DNA of 64,000 nt from Fallopia convolvulus (Eukaryota > Streptophyta > Magnoliopsida > Caryophyllales > Polygonaceae): contig OZ024718.1 of assembly GCA_964016875.1 (NCBI GenBank), positions 39,682,406 through 39,746,405 of the forward strand, read 5' to 3'. The notes beneath the pieces are model-generated. The model did no database searches. It was not told the DNA's origin and saw only the letters and a list, made by a program, of their open reading frames with translations. Position 1 is the stretch's first letter, and every line of letters begins with the position of its first letter. Positions 1 to 11,110 of this stretch are shown one piece after another. Both the position numbers and the translations under genes were made by a program.

Positions 1-386
1 ATTTTCCCTCTTAAATTAATATTTCATTCTATTAAACCCGCCAATAATTTTTGCACACATTTTTAACAAATTTTTTAAAAGTTGAATAATTTATAAATAA
101 GTAGGATTATAATAAGTTATAAAATCATATTCGCACATTTTTTAGTGTAATTCTTAATATAATTTAAAATTCTAGATGATAAAATTAGCAAATAATTAAA
201 ATTTAAAAAATATATTTACAAACTAGTTTTTAAACCCTTAAATACAAATAATATAATCTAGGCCAATATTGTCAAAATGATAAAACTAGGAAAAGATGAG
301 TTACTGATCATATTTTTTGAAATTATAGGTCGTTAGTCCGAACAGATCATGATACCAATCATATTAATCTTTATTATCTATTAAAA
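1..386. other. AT-rich gene-free flank
   Basis: The sequence is strongly AT-rich with homopolymer A and T runs. I see no coding potential, no transposon terminus and no RNA gene in it. Confidence 0.6.
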
Positions 387-1402
387 GATTCTAAAGTAAT
401 ATAACGTTTTCTTATAAGAATGAACGATTCTAAAATAATATGACGATTTCTAATAAAAAGAAACAATTCTAAATGCATATAACGATTTCTTATAAGAATG
501 AACGATTCTAAAGAGATGTAACGATTTCTTATAAGAATGAACGATTCTAAATGAATATAACGATTTCTTATAAGATTGAATGATTCTAATGGGATATAAC
601 GATTGCTTATAAGAATGAACGATTCTAAAGGGATATAACGATTTCTTATAAGAATGAACGATTCTAAACGGATATAACGATTTCTTATAAGAATGAACGA
701 TTCTAAAGAAATATAACGATTTCTTATAAGAATGAACGATTCTAAAGGGATATGTTGATTTCTTATAAGAATGAACGATTCTAAATAAATATAACGATTT
801 CTTATAAGAATGAAAGATTCTAAATGAATATAACAATTTCTTATAAGAATAAACGATTCTATGTGAATATAACAATTTCTTATAAGAATGAACGACTCTA
901 AAAAATATAACGATTTTTATAAGAATGAACGATTCTAAAGGGATATAACCATTTCTTATAAGAATGAACAATTACGCAATATAACGATTTCTTATAAGAA
1001 TGAACGATTCTAAAGGGATATAACAATTTCTTATAAGAATGAACGATTCTAAAGGAATATAACGATTCCTAATGATTCTAAAGGGATATATTGATTTCTT
1101 ATAAGAATGAACGATTCTTAATGAATATAACGATTTCTTATAAGAATGAAAGATTCCAAAGGAATATAACTATTTTTTAGAAGAATGAACGATTCTAAGT
1201 GAATATAACGATTTATTATAAGAATGAACGATTCTAAGGAAATATAATGATTTCTTATAAGAATGAACAATTCTAAAGGGATATCACGTTTTCTTATAAG
1301 AATGAACGATTCTAAAGGGATATAACGTTTTCTTATAAGAATGAACGATTCTAAAGAAATATAACGATTTCTTATAAGAATGAACGATTTCTAAAGGAAA
1401 TT
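387..1402. repeat. 39-bp minisatellite, about 26 copies
   Basis: The unit has a 39-bp period, measured from successive copies of AAGAATGAACGATTC (for example at 611 and 650). Each unit carries the palindrome TTCTTATAAGAA followed by GAACGATTCTAAA. Copies vary mainly in the spacer after CTAAA and in single substitutions, and the array frays at both ends. Because 39 is 13 codons, a minus-strand frame stays open across much of the array (450-971) with a 13-residue repeat of the type SYKKSLYPFRIVH. I treat that frame as a by-product of the period and not as a gene: it has no non-repetitive part. Confidence 0.9.
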
Positions 1403-1783
1403 ATTCTAAATTATTATTCTCGAATAATTTAGTCTTAAACATGCATAATAATATTATTTTCATAAATATTATTATTCTAGGAAGTCATTTATAATTTATT
1501 AAAAATTTTAAATTTCCTAAGTGAGCATTATTGATAATTTATTTTAATAAATATTCTTTATAAAAGCCTATGGATAATATTTATTAAAATTGTAAAATAA
1601 TTTTTATTTATAGTGGAAATAATTTTATAAATAATAAAATTTAATTAGTAATGGGCTTGTGAGTCAAAATAAAATCTGATGGGATTGGGAGTCAAAAGAA
1701 ATGGGCCCATTTTTGGACACCCTACTCGGCCCAGATGGAGGAGCAGCCCAATCCAAAATCTTCTCCTCTTCCTTCATTTAATT
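1403..1783. other. AT-rich spacer without gene
   Basis: AT-rich DNA turns less biased near 1680-1780. A short open frame starts at 1679 but runs into the downstream tandem repeat and resembles no protein I know. Confidence 0.5.
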
Positions 1784-2085
1784 CTCGTGGTTATTTTTGC
1801 AGATTTATCACGAAATGAAGAACTCGTGGCTAATCTCGTGACTATTTCTGCAATTTTTCCAAACAAACAAAATTAGCCGCGAAATGAAGAACTAATGACT
1901 AGGCTCGTGGTTATTTCTGCAAATTTCTCACGAAATAAAGAACCCTTGGCTAATCTCGTGACTATTATCGCAGATTTTTCCAAACAAACTAAGTTAGACA
2001 CGAAAATAAGAACTCATGGCTAGTTTTGTGGTTATCTCTACAGATTTCTAACAAAATGAAGGACTATTTATAAGTCAATGGTTCA
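1784..2085. repeat. 120-bp tandem repeat, about 2.5 copies
   Basis: Copies begin near 1784, 1904 and 2025 at the words CTCGTGGTTATTT, CTCGTGGTTATTT and TTTGTGGTTATCT. Each contains GTGGCTA or a variant, CACGAAAT and CCAAACAAAC in the same order. Copies 1 and 2 are the best conserved and the third is truncated. The motifs GTGGCTA and TAGCCGCG recur beyond the array up to about 2450. Confidence 0.8.
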
Positions 2086-2470
2086 AATAACCCACAAAAA
2101 TAACCACAAAACTAGCCATAAATATTATGTGGGTACTTAGCTCCAGACTTTGCCGTGAATATACACTCGAATCCTTTTTCGTGGCTAATTAGCTACTACA
2201 CTAGAAATGAATCTAGCCGCGCGAGACATTCGCGTCAATTTGGCCTAAACTTTAGTCACGAGCCTGTTTTCATGACAATATGGCTAGAAAGCTACAACCA
2301 AATGTAGCCGCGCCTCTATTTTCAAGATTCGGCCTCAAAAATAGCCGCAACTATATTTTCATGGTAATATAACCACAAACGTAAATATTGTGGTTAAACT
2401 TGTGGCTATTGCCACCCAAATTAACCTCGACAATATTTGTGGCTAAATATTTTCTGGCTACAGATGCGTT
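2086..2470. repeat. Cluster of inverted GTGGCTA / TAGCC motifs
   Basis: Short motifs GTGGCTA, TAGCCGCG, TAGCCACA and close variants occur many times in both orientations, continuing the theme of the 120-bp repeat. Dense, bidirectional short motifs of this kind are typical of the subterminal regions of plant DNA transposons, notably CACTA elements. I could not find a convincing CACTA terminus here, so the element type is inference. Confidence 0.4.
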
Positions 2471-3529
2471 TTCCAACAGTGAGATGACAATGGTTGATAA
2501 GGGTTGACAACAATTGATGAAAAAAATGATGAAGACATGTTTAATAAAACATTTTCTTTTCATCAAGGTTGTCCTCTTATCCTATATTTCCATCAACCAT
2601 TGTCAACAATTATTGAATGGTTGAAGACAGTCAACAAATCTCTTGTCATCAAATGCTAATGCTTTGTCATCAAAATATATTGTCACGAAATAGCCATTGA
2701 CATTAAATGTTTGTTGATGTTGAACAGATGGAGTTTAATATACTGACAGTGTGCTTTGGAGGAGATTGGAAGATTCGAAGTGGAGATTGTACATATGTTG
2801 GTGATGTGAAATCAAAGGCAATTGTTCTAGAGGGTAACATTGATCTAGAGTTTTTAAGGAAAATGATTATAGAAAGGTTCAATATCAACACATCACCAAC
2901 AACTGTCTGCCTGTCACACTTGCATCCATCAAAAAAATTGAAAAATCCATATACAATAGAAACTGATGATGATCTCAAATCCTTCTACCAATTTAACAAC
3001 ACTCCTCAAGTCTCTTGAGAGATGCCTACATATTTCACAACATATAAGAGGAGAAGCGGTAAGAAAATTGTTCAGAGCTTGGATTTGTCATCAAATGTCA
3101 ATAATAGCAGCTCGTTGTCAACAACAAATTCCAACCGTCACTAGATGCCTTCAACAGTCATCAACCATTAAGAATTGACAAAGGGTGTGAAATAAATGAA
3201 GACGATGAAGTGGATACTCCACCAAATTCTGCATTTTTACAAGTAGGTCAACTTTACACATCAAAGGAAAAGTTAAAAGGAGCAATTTGTAATGTTTCGA
3301 TGCATGAGAGCTATGGTTTCAGAGTTGACAAATCCACAACTGAACTTTATAGATTGAAATGTTTTGATAAAACTTGTGAATGGAATATGAGGGCTGTGAA
3401 ACTTAAGGGCTAAATTATTTTGAGGTGAAGATATACAATGACAAGCATACATGCCCCTTTGAAGTGAGATGTACAAGAAATATCCAACCATCATATCAAG
3501 TCATTGGAGAAAAAATAAAATAAAGGTAA

Positions 3530-4422
3530 GAGTAATACCGTTTGGTACCCTCAAGTTTTTGGTTTTTTCGGATGGTGCCCTGAAAAAAACTTATTCCGAG
3601 TGGTACCCCCGAACTTTTACAAAAGTTCGGTTCATGACCTTACTTGTGGATTTTTGTTAGTTAATTAGTAAATTATTATGTTTTCTAATGAAAAAATATT
3701 TTTATATTTAATTAAATTAGAACAAAATTTTAATTTAATATCATTTAAAATAAATTTAAAAATAAATTATTTAAAAATATTAACTTAAGTATATTATATA
3801 TATTTTTCAAGTAGATTTTGTGTTATATAATTAAAAAATTTTGAGTTAAAACCAAAAATATTACAATATTTATATTAAAATAGATATATTACATAACTAA
3901 AATTTGTCATCTAGATTTATTGTTGTAATTTTGACAATTTTTAAGAAATTAATAAAACTTTCATCCTATAAAGCAAATTATTTAATAAAAACTTGTTAAG
4001 TGTAGGAATTTAAAATTTTAAAATTATATAAACATTTATGTAAAAGTCACATTTACATATTATTAAAATAATAATTTTATATATTATTTTCCAATTATTC
4101 AAGAAATAAAAATAATATAACATAAAATCTACTAGATATGTTTTAATTATATAATGTATGTATACTAATATTTTTATGGGCTCATGTTTTAGATTTATCT
4201 TATTTTTAATAAATTAGAATTTTAATCTAACTTAATTGAAATGAAAAAATAATTTTTATATTTGAAAACAAACTAATTTAGTTATAAAATAACGAAAATT
4301 CACAAGTTAGGGCACCGGTCGAACTTTTAATTTGCAAGAGTTTGAGGTACCATCCGGAATAAGTTTTTTTAGTGCATCATTCAGAAAAGCCAAAAACTTG
4401 AGGGTACCAACCGGAATTACCC
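3530..4422. mobile_element. Small Mutator-like TIR element (MITE) in the transposase intron
   Basis: The ends are long imperfect inverted repeats of about 130 bp: the left begins GAGTAATACCGTTTGGTACC and the reverse complement of the right begins GGGTAATTCCGGTTGGTACC. Flanks TAAAGGTAA (3521-3529) and TTAAGGTAA (4423-4431) agree at 8 of 9 positions, fitting a 9-bp Mutator-type target duplication. The interior is AT-rich and noncoding. Insertion lies at the intron donor of the transposase relic, and the duplication repeats the GTAA donor. The superfamily call rests on TSD length and TIR length; alternative boundaries with a 3-bp AGG duplication are possible. Confidence 0.75.
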
Positions 4423-4805
4423 TTAAGGTAATTTCACACAAATTTTCCAAAACATCATTAATGTTTTAATAAATGTCATCATTGATTCATTTTTTCCCTA
4501 AATGCAGATTTGAAGGTGTTAACCAAGGGCCTAATCCAAATATGATTCGTATTGATATGAGGAATGAATACTTCCAAAAGATCAGTTACGATAAAGCTTG
4601 GAGAGCACAAGAATGGGCACAACAAATAATAAGAGGTTCGCCAGAAGAAAACTATGCCATTCTGCTTGCATATTGCCACAATCTCAAAACTTTCAACCAT
4701 AGAACGTACACAAGCATTTAGATTGACAATGATAATTGGTTCAAATATGTGTTTATTTCAATTGGAGCATCAATTAGAGGTTTTCAACACATGAAGAGGG
4801 TATGA

Positions 4806-5235
4806 GAAGCAAAACCTCTCTCAATAATTTTCATCAATTAAAAACTGTCAACACCATATTTATTCTGTTGTCAACAATCTCTCTCATATATATTAAAACT
4901 AATGAAAATAACATATGTCATTAGATTTCATGAATATACATTGACATAAACACTATAAAAGTTGTAGAGTGTCAACATCATATTACTGTCAACATCAAAC
5001 ATCATTATATTTCAACAATAAAAAACTGCCAACAATATTTATTGGTTGTTTGGATATTACCAAAACTGTTATAACCTTGACTCATTAAACAATTCTTCAA
5101 TCATCACATGTCAACAACAATATGCCTTCGCATGTCAACAATAAAAACCCTCTTATATATATTATTGTCATCATCTCACATGTCAACAATATTTTGGCAG
5201 CAACTTTCAACAACAAAATTGTAATCAATTTATGT
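4806..5235. repeat. AT-rich stretch with TGTCAACA motifs
   Basis: This lies between two coding pieces of the MULE transposase relic. It holds many copies of TGTCAACA and related words (GTCAACAT, GTCATCA). The same words cluster upstream of the relic at 2470-2700. It may be intron or degenerated subterminal sequence of the element; I see no protein in it. Confidence 0.4.
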
Positions 5236-5375
5236 ATTAATTACATTGACGATAGGTCATCCAGATAGATGTACATATATACACAACAAGTATTTAGGAT
5301 GCTTGATTATTGCCTCAACGCAAGATGCAAACCAACAAATCTTCCCTATCGCATATGCCGTTGTGTCCCTAAAAA

Positions 5376-6406
5376 AATTCCAATCAATTGAATTGCTTAC
5401 CCACACCATTCCACCCCCATTTTCTCCTCTGCGGTTTTCTCTCTCTAAATTCCGGGTGGTTTTAGGTCATGGTTGGCCAAAAGCAATTGCAAGCAAATAT
5501 TAGCATACAAGTTCAAGCAATATTAATCCAATGAACAAGCAATACCATCAATCCAATCAATAAAAACTATAAGAAACTTGAAAACCAAACACTAACTTGC
5601 AATATAATCCAACAAGATAACTTAAAGCTTCAAAATTATAAATTTATCTCCTAGAATATGGGTAGCTTAGGATCTAAGTCAAGGAAATTAAGGCTCAAGT
5701 TTAGGGTTTGTTGGAGTTGTTTTGGCGCGTGGCAAGGGGGAAGTGGTTTTCTTACTTATGGCACAAGTTTATGGATAAAGGTAATGGCTTTTGGGGTTTG
5801 GTGATGAAGGATTGGCAGAATTTTGGTGGTTGGTGGTCACCGCTAGGGATTGATGGTCTTCGATGGTGGTTTTGGTGGAATTTGGGTGGCGACAGTTGTT
5901 TGTGGTTTTAAAGGCCAAATGTTTGTGAGATTTTGGATAGAAAAAACTGAATTATCAAAGTATGAAACAAAGTTAAGCATTACTTGACAAAAATGCCGTT
6001 GAATGATAACACTTGATATTTGACAACCTCGTTGCTTAGGCTCCAAGGATGATTCGTTTGAATCCCACAAGTCCCGATCACTGTCAATCTTCTATGGCTT
6101 GGTCTCGAATTTTTCAAGTCAGTTTTGAACTTGAATTTGAATGAAAGAAGTCAACCGAATGGTGGTGATGATGATAGATCAAGAGGAGGCACTAACGCTT
6201 TGCTCTTGATGGTAGTTGACGAAGATAGCTCGATCAAACTCAACATGGAGGCATGAAGCTTTGCAAGTTGAGGCCTTTCTCAGTTTTCTCTCCTTGAATG
6301 ATAATGAGAAGGATGTCAAACCAAATATAACTACACACATGAACTAAGAACACAAGAACACTCGAAAGTAGGATCATTAGAACATTAGAATGCGAGATTA
6401 ATTGAT
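5376..6406. other. Unassigned stretch, no gene recognised
   Basis: A mix of CT-rich, AT-rich and GT-rich patches. An open frame at 5708-5911 is rich in Trp and Gly, looks compositional and has no family resemblance. No terminal repeats were found apart from the start of the next element. Confidence 0.4.
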
Positions 6407-6411
6407 CAAAA

Positions 6412-6939
6412 TGATGCGATCCTACTCGAGTTTGGATTGCTAGAGGCTCGATCTAGGCTCGAGGTGCCCGAATCTTCTCTGAAAGGGGAAACCGAGATAA
6501 ATACAAGACCAACGTGATGATCTCGTGGGTCTCTAATGCTCGCTTTGGGTGAGAAAATGCTAAACGTGATGAGCTACAAGGGTTTGGGTGACGTCGGATC
6601 CAAAACGGGGAGGAGGAGCACTCGACTCAAGACTCTTTATTGGATTAACTTGATGTGAATAATAAGTTACAAGAGTTGAGTTTAAATAGAAAACATAAGG
6701 ATGCAAACTAACCATAATGGCCTAATGGACCTTATTCTAGCTTATTAGGTCGGCCTCTTAAGCATAAGAGAACATACGACCAAAAAAGTAATAATGGAAA
6801 TAAAAATGTTGAAACGAGAAATAACATAAATATAGAAATTACATAATAATTGACTAAGTCCCACACTAAGGGGGTCACCATGGCCTAGGGAGTCTCGGGT
6901 TAGCCAGTATTGGGTTTGAGCCTAGGCAGGGTTGCATCA
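6412..6939 (-). repeat. 3' LTR of the TRIM-like element
   Basis: A 528-bp LTR that begins TGATGCGATC and ends GGTTGCATCA on the plus strand. It is highly similar to the right LTR over GATCTAGGCTCGAGGTGCCC and onward, including the CACCATGGCCTAG segment near its end. Confidence 0.75.
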
Positions 6940-7265
6940 CTCTCCCCCATATAGCTTTGAAGCGTCCCTAGTTCGACGTACTGGTTGCAAGGGAGACTAC
7001 CGATTCAAAGGAAGATCCAAACATAGGGGCCAATTCATGGCTCAATTTAATTTTTTTATACTACAAGATCTTTTGTAACAATAAGATCTTTACAATGATG
7101 GAAATAAATAATATAAAATAAAAATAAAAGATATGCTACCCGAGATAGCCTAACCAATTTTCGGATAGTATCCTGAGATTGACTGTCAAGGGTTTTCAGG
7201 TAGGGTGCAGCGACGACCAACCAACAAGGGCCTCGAGTCTTGGACGTCAGTGTAGCAAGCGCACG

Positions 7266-9231
7266 TCATGGAGCGGAAGAACATATCTGGAATGGGTAGG
7301 GTGCCGATCTAGGCTCGAGGTGCCCGAATCTTCTCCAAAAGGTAGTAATCGGGATAAATACGAGACCAATGTTATGGTCTCGCGGGCCTCTAACGCTCAC
7401 TTTGGGCGAGGGTTAGGCGAGACAATGCTCAATGTGATGAGCTACAAGGGTTTGGGCGAAGTTGGATCCAAAATGGGGAGGAGGGGTGACTGGCTTAGAA
7501 TCGTTGATGCCAAATCAAAAATAAATCCCTAGTTACTCAACTAGTATAGTCGGTAAGTCGGGGTCGAACCCAAGAGACACTTGTATCCTAAGTTTTATTA
7601 TTATCAACTCAAAGAAGTAACAAAGGGGGGATTTTGATTAATAAACTAACACTAAGAATTGAAATAAGCAAAGCAAGCAATCAAACAAAGCAAAAGTTGG
7701 ATTTTTATCAATTAGGGAAAAGCAATCCTATTCAAGTATCCACTTTTCTTCCTCAAGCAATTGATCACAAATTCAAACAAGTTATTCCTTTTAGTTATTC
7801 CTATCCTGATCATAAATTTAACATGGCAACGAGACATGCAAACTTAATATCCAAGCAACTCATGAAACGATCATAAATAATAGGGATATTAGCATTAAGA
7901 ACAAGGATAAGCAAGATACATGCAATTGAATTCCAATGAGTCAAACAATTAACATGCATTCAATTCTCTTTTCAATTGTTTTAGTCCAACGAGTCCTAAA
8001 TCAATTGAGTTGCTACAAAGATTAGGCTTTGCTACGAGAAAACCTAGATCTAGCAATAGATAATATTAATTCCAACAAGTTAGCTAAGCCTGAAGAAATT
8101 AACACAATCAATATAAATTACGTACAAGAGAATTGAAATAACCTGTAGAAATAAACCTGTAAAGACGAATCTCACAACAACTTGAGTCTGAAAAGCTTCA
8201 ACTTGAATAAGATTTAGGGAGTTTAGTTCTCCATAAGAGAGAAAATACCAAAGTCTGAAATTAGGTCTAAGAGAGAATATCTCAAACAAAGGCTGAAACT
8301 AATTAAAAACACGAAAGGAAAGATATAATAAAAAGGCAATAAAGATATGCGGAAGATCTCCTCGCGTGAAAAATCAGTTGGGGCTGCGACCGCCATAGCC
8401 GCGATCGCGGTAGAGGTTGGCCGCGATCGCGGCTATTGTCCTGACAGCATTTTGACGGTACTTTCGGATGCTGTTTTGACCCACTTAGAGTTGGAATTTG
8501 AACTCTAAGTAAAAATATGAATTGTAGCTCTTCGAGTTAGCTTTCCAATGATACCAAATTCAGCTTCATCTGATCACTGTAGCTCCCGAACGAAGCGTCA
8601 CAAGAATGTGGTGTCGAAACATCAACTCCAATGCATTGCCCGGTTTTAAGCGTTCTTTTCCACAACCTCTTGGGCCTTAATGATCATCAAAAGTGGCTTG
8701 GATATGCTTGGAAAAAACACTTGAATATCTCTAATCTTTAATCCTTCGACTTAACCAATCCTTGCTCCTCGAAACGACCTAAAAACATGAAAGCACAAGA
8801 GTAGACACCGGAATGCAAAAACTACGAAAACTAAGCAAAACACATGCAAAAACCTAAGATTTAAACATAAATATGCCCTAAAACTAACACCTAAATGCAT
8901 GCTATCAAGGGGCACTCGACTCAACACTCTTTCTTGGATTAAACTTGATGTGAATAATAAGTTATAAGAGTTGAGTTTAAATAGAAACCTTAAGTATGCA
9001 AACTAAACCCTAATGACCTAATGGGCCTTATTCTAGCTTATTGGGTCGGCCTCTTAAGCATAAGAGAATACACACCCAAACTAGTAATAACGGAAATAGA
9101 AATGTTAAAACGGAAAATAACATAAAGATAGAAATTACATAATAATTGACTACTTCCTACGCCAAGGGGGTCACCATGGCCTAGAGAGTCTCAGGCTAGC
9201 ATTAGGTCCGAGCCTAGGCAGGACCGCATCA
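7266..9231 (-). repeat. 5' LTR of the TRIM-like element, split by a solo LTR
   Basis: The LTR sequence runs from about 7266 to 7486 and resumes at 8913. Its inner boundary is uncertain because the first 40 bases are diverged from the other copy. Removing 7487-8907 and one copy of AGGGG restores a continuous match to the left LTR. Confidence 0.65.
7487..8907 (-). mobile_element. Solo LTR, 1.42 kb, probably gypsy Athila/Tat-like
   Basis: The segment starts TGACTGG and ends GCTATCA, giving the TG...CA ends of an LTR. It is flanked by a perfect 5-bp duplication AGGGG (7482-7486 and 8908-8912). It interrupts an otherwise continuous LTR of the host element. On the minus strand it opens TGATAGCATGC and near its end reads TTGGGTTCGACCCCGACTTA, an arrangement I associate with Athila/Tat-type LTRs; that lineage call is from memory. 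No internal retroelement sequence is present. Two nearly palindromic CCGCGATCGCGG words lie at about 8400-8445. Confidence 0.8.
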
Positions 9232-9236
9232 CAAAA

Positions 9237-10119
9237 AGTCCTGAGAGAGGAGAACCAACTTAGCCAAGTTAATTCTCTTCTCAAAACAAATATTTGTTGA
9301 TAATAATGAAGAGTATTTATGGACAAAAGCTAATACTAATCCTAACTCTAGTAGAACATAGAAACTTGGAGTGCAAGGCAAGCCAGGTCACTCGTCCCAT
9401 GCAAGGGTAGAGTCGACATTCCCCTTGCTCTTATTTCTATCTAAACTAAGATATAAAAGATTGAAATTTGACCAATTCAATATCCTATCAAGTCCAAGAG
9501 ATCGACCCTCTTTTATTTCCTAAAACAAAACTAACAAGGTAAGTATCTAAATAAGGAAACTACTATTTGGCTAGGATATATACTAAGTTAGAAAGTGATA
9601 ATGTTCAAAGGTTGACCGAGACCAACATGTCATAAAATATCTCAACTGGTCACCTACTAAAGTCGACCCTAAATAAAGATCTAAGGACTCTTTCAAGCCA
9701 TGTTTCTAACTTTAGTAAGCGGACTTTAGTGCACATCTAAGGACTCTTTCAAGCCTAACTCCATAGTTGGCCCGAGTTGAAGACTTGTAATCCACTTGCC
9801 CTTCTTGGCGACTTCGTGGATCTTGTCATTTAATTAAGTTGGAAGAATGCTCGTGCCATATTGAATCTTTTAGCTTGACTTCTTGTAATTGGGCCATCAA
9901 TAGGAGCCTTCATCAACTCTTCGATGTAATGTGGAGTCTTCTTGACCTCTCTTGGATCAAAATGTTATGCTAGTATAATATGAGTCAAGCTCAGGTGCAT
10001 ACCATTGGTACAATGTAAAATGCGAGCAAGTTTGGGTCATTGGATTCAACAAATGGACAAACAAGATTAGGTAAAATAGGTTTGATTAAAAATAGGGAAA
10101 AAGAGTTGGTTCATTTACA
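9237..10119. other. Unassigned stretch, no gene recognised
   Basis: AT-rich sequence without long frames, terminal repeats or RNA genes that I can recognise. It begins directly after the target duplication of the TRIM-like element, so it is the older host sequence, continuing from before 6407. Confidence 0.4.
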
Positions 10120-11110
10120 GTGGCAACACGGGTAAACAACCTAATTTTTTTTTCCGGAGATGAAATTACCTTTCAAACAAATCTACCTAAACTCACAACC
10201 CACACACACCACTATCTCCTCCAAGTTTCGATACCCTCCTCTTCTCTTCATTCACTCTATCCTCTAGCATTTCTTCCTCCACCACTCAGGATATCCAAGA
10301 TGGTATTATCCATCTTGAGAAGCTCCTAAACTCCCAAGTCCTATACACCACTCTGACCACCTCTCCCAACTTTCCTCTCTTTGTGACACATAATTCTCCC
10401 TCTTTGTCTTCGCTTCTCTGTCTCCTCCCTCCAATCCTCTCTCTATCGTATCCTCTCAGAGATCGCCAATCCCAATAGTCAAATCCGCCTTAAGACTCCC
10501 CTGATTTCCAACATACAAGTACCTTTGAACTCTTGCAGTACACGATCTGTGTCCTTAGGTTATCTAAAAAGCTTCGGTAATTTATCATTGTCTCTAATTT
10601 TGATCCAAAGAAATTAGACCTCTTAAACTTTGTCTTGTTATGTTGTAGTAGCATGAAGAATTGTTGTCTTAGTTTTGATTTAGAGTTAATATTGAGGTAA
10701 ATATTCAACTTAGTGGACTTAGGCTTGTGAGCTTTGCAATATAAAAATTTAGTAATTTTTTTACAATTGAACTGGGAGATATACTAGATGGTATGTAATG
10801 AATTCTCTCATTATTCTCTGCATTTATCTTTATAACGTTATATGTTATTCTGTAATTTTATGAAAAGGACTTAGTTTAGATATTTTAGCAAATTTATGTT
10901 TATTGCGTCTAAACATTGAAGGATTTTGAGTTATTATTGCATTGAACTCTAAATTTTGTGGCTTTTAAATTTCCTAGATCATTTTGGTTTTCTTTACATT
11001 TCTCTCTTTGTAAGAAAATCTCTTGTTTAACCAATTAGATGATGTTCTTTTTTCATCTTTGGACATAGAAGGGAATCATTTTCCTAAGTTAGGATCAAAT
11101 GAGATTAATG
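10120..11110 (+). other. CT-rich stretch, possible unidentified gene fragment
   Basis: 10190-10560 is rich in CT and reads as short Ser/Leu/Pro-rich peptides that switch frame, for example HLEKLLNSQVLYTTLTTSP in one frame near 10305. This may be a decayed coding scrap, but I recognise no family and stops occur in every frame. From 10760 the sequence is AT-rich and noncoding. Confidence 0.2.

Larger units (their letters stand above)
2707..5375 (+). pseudogene. MuDR/Mutator-like transposase relic
   Basis: The gene would encode a Mutator-like (MuDR-type) transposase, the cut-and-paste enzyme of MULEs. 2707-3018 matches the N-terminal PB1-like segment, 3210-3525 the MuDR DNA-binding domain (RLKCFDKTCEWNMRAVK then NDKHTCPF). 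An intron runs from GT at 3526 to AG at 4507 and splices to 4508-4720 (ISYDKAWRAQEWAQ, then ILLAYCHNLKTFNHRTYT). After a TAG stop the frame continues with DNDNWFKYVF and ASIRGFQHMKRV to about 4800. A last piece at 5260-5375 reads YLGCLIIASTQDANQQIFP, the start of the catalytic region. Stops at the intron border (TAA) and after TYTSI, frame changes, and loss of the C-terminal two thirds show it is dead. A separate TIR element sits in its intron. Confidence 0.85.
6412..9231 (-). mobile_element. Short non-autonomous LTR element (TRIM-like)
   Basis: Two direct copies of a segment of about 0.53 kb flank an internal region of only about 0.33 kb with no coding capacity. The outer ends are inverted: TGATGCGATCC at the left and GGACCGCATCA at the right. 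They are flanked by a perfect 5-bp duplication CAAAA (6407-6411 and 9232-9236). On the minus strand a purine tract GGGGGAGAG directly precedes TGATGCAACC of the left copy, as a polypurine tract precedes a 3' LTR, so the element reads right to left. I could not identify a tRNA primer binding site. The right LTR is split by a nested solo LTR. Confidence 0.7.

Noticed and set aside
450..971. 173-codon minus-strand open frame with 13-residue repeats
   Set aside because: It lies entirely within the 39-bp minisatellite, and the period is a multiple of three. There is no unique sequence or gene context, so it is an artefact of repetition.
3524..4428. Alternative borders of the intron MITE with a 3-bp AGG duplication (CACTA or Harbinger-like)
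   Set aside because: The 9-bp flanks with 8 matches and long TIRs beginning with G fit a Mutator-type element better. The alternative cannot be fully excluded without more copies.
5708..5911. Trp/Gly-rich open frame as a gene
   Set aside because: The composition follows a GT-rich patch. There is no start context, no family motifs and no neighbouring exons.
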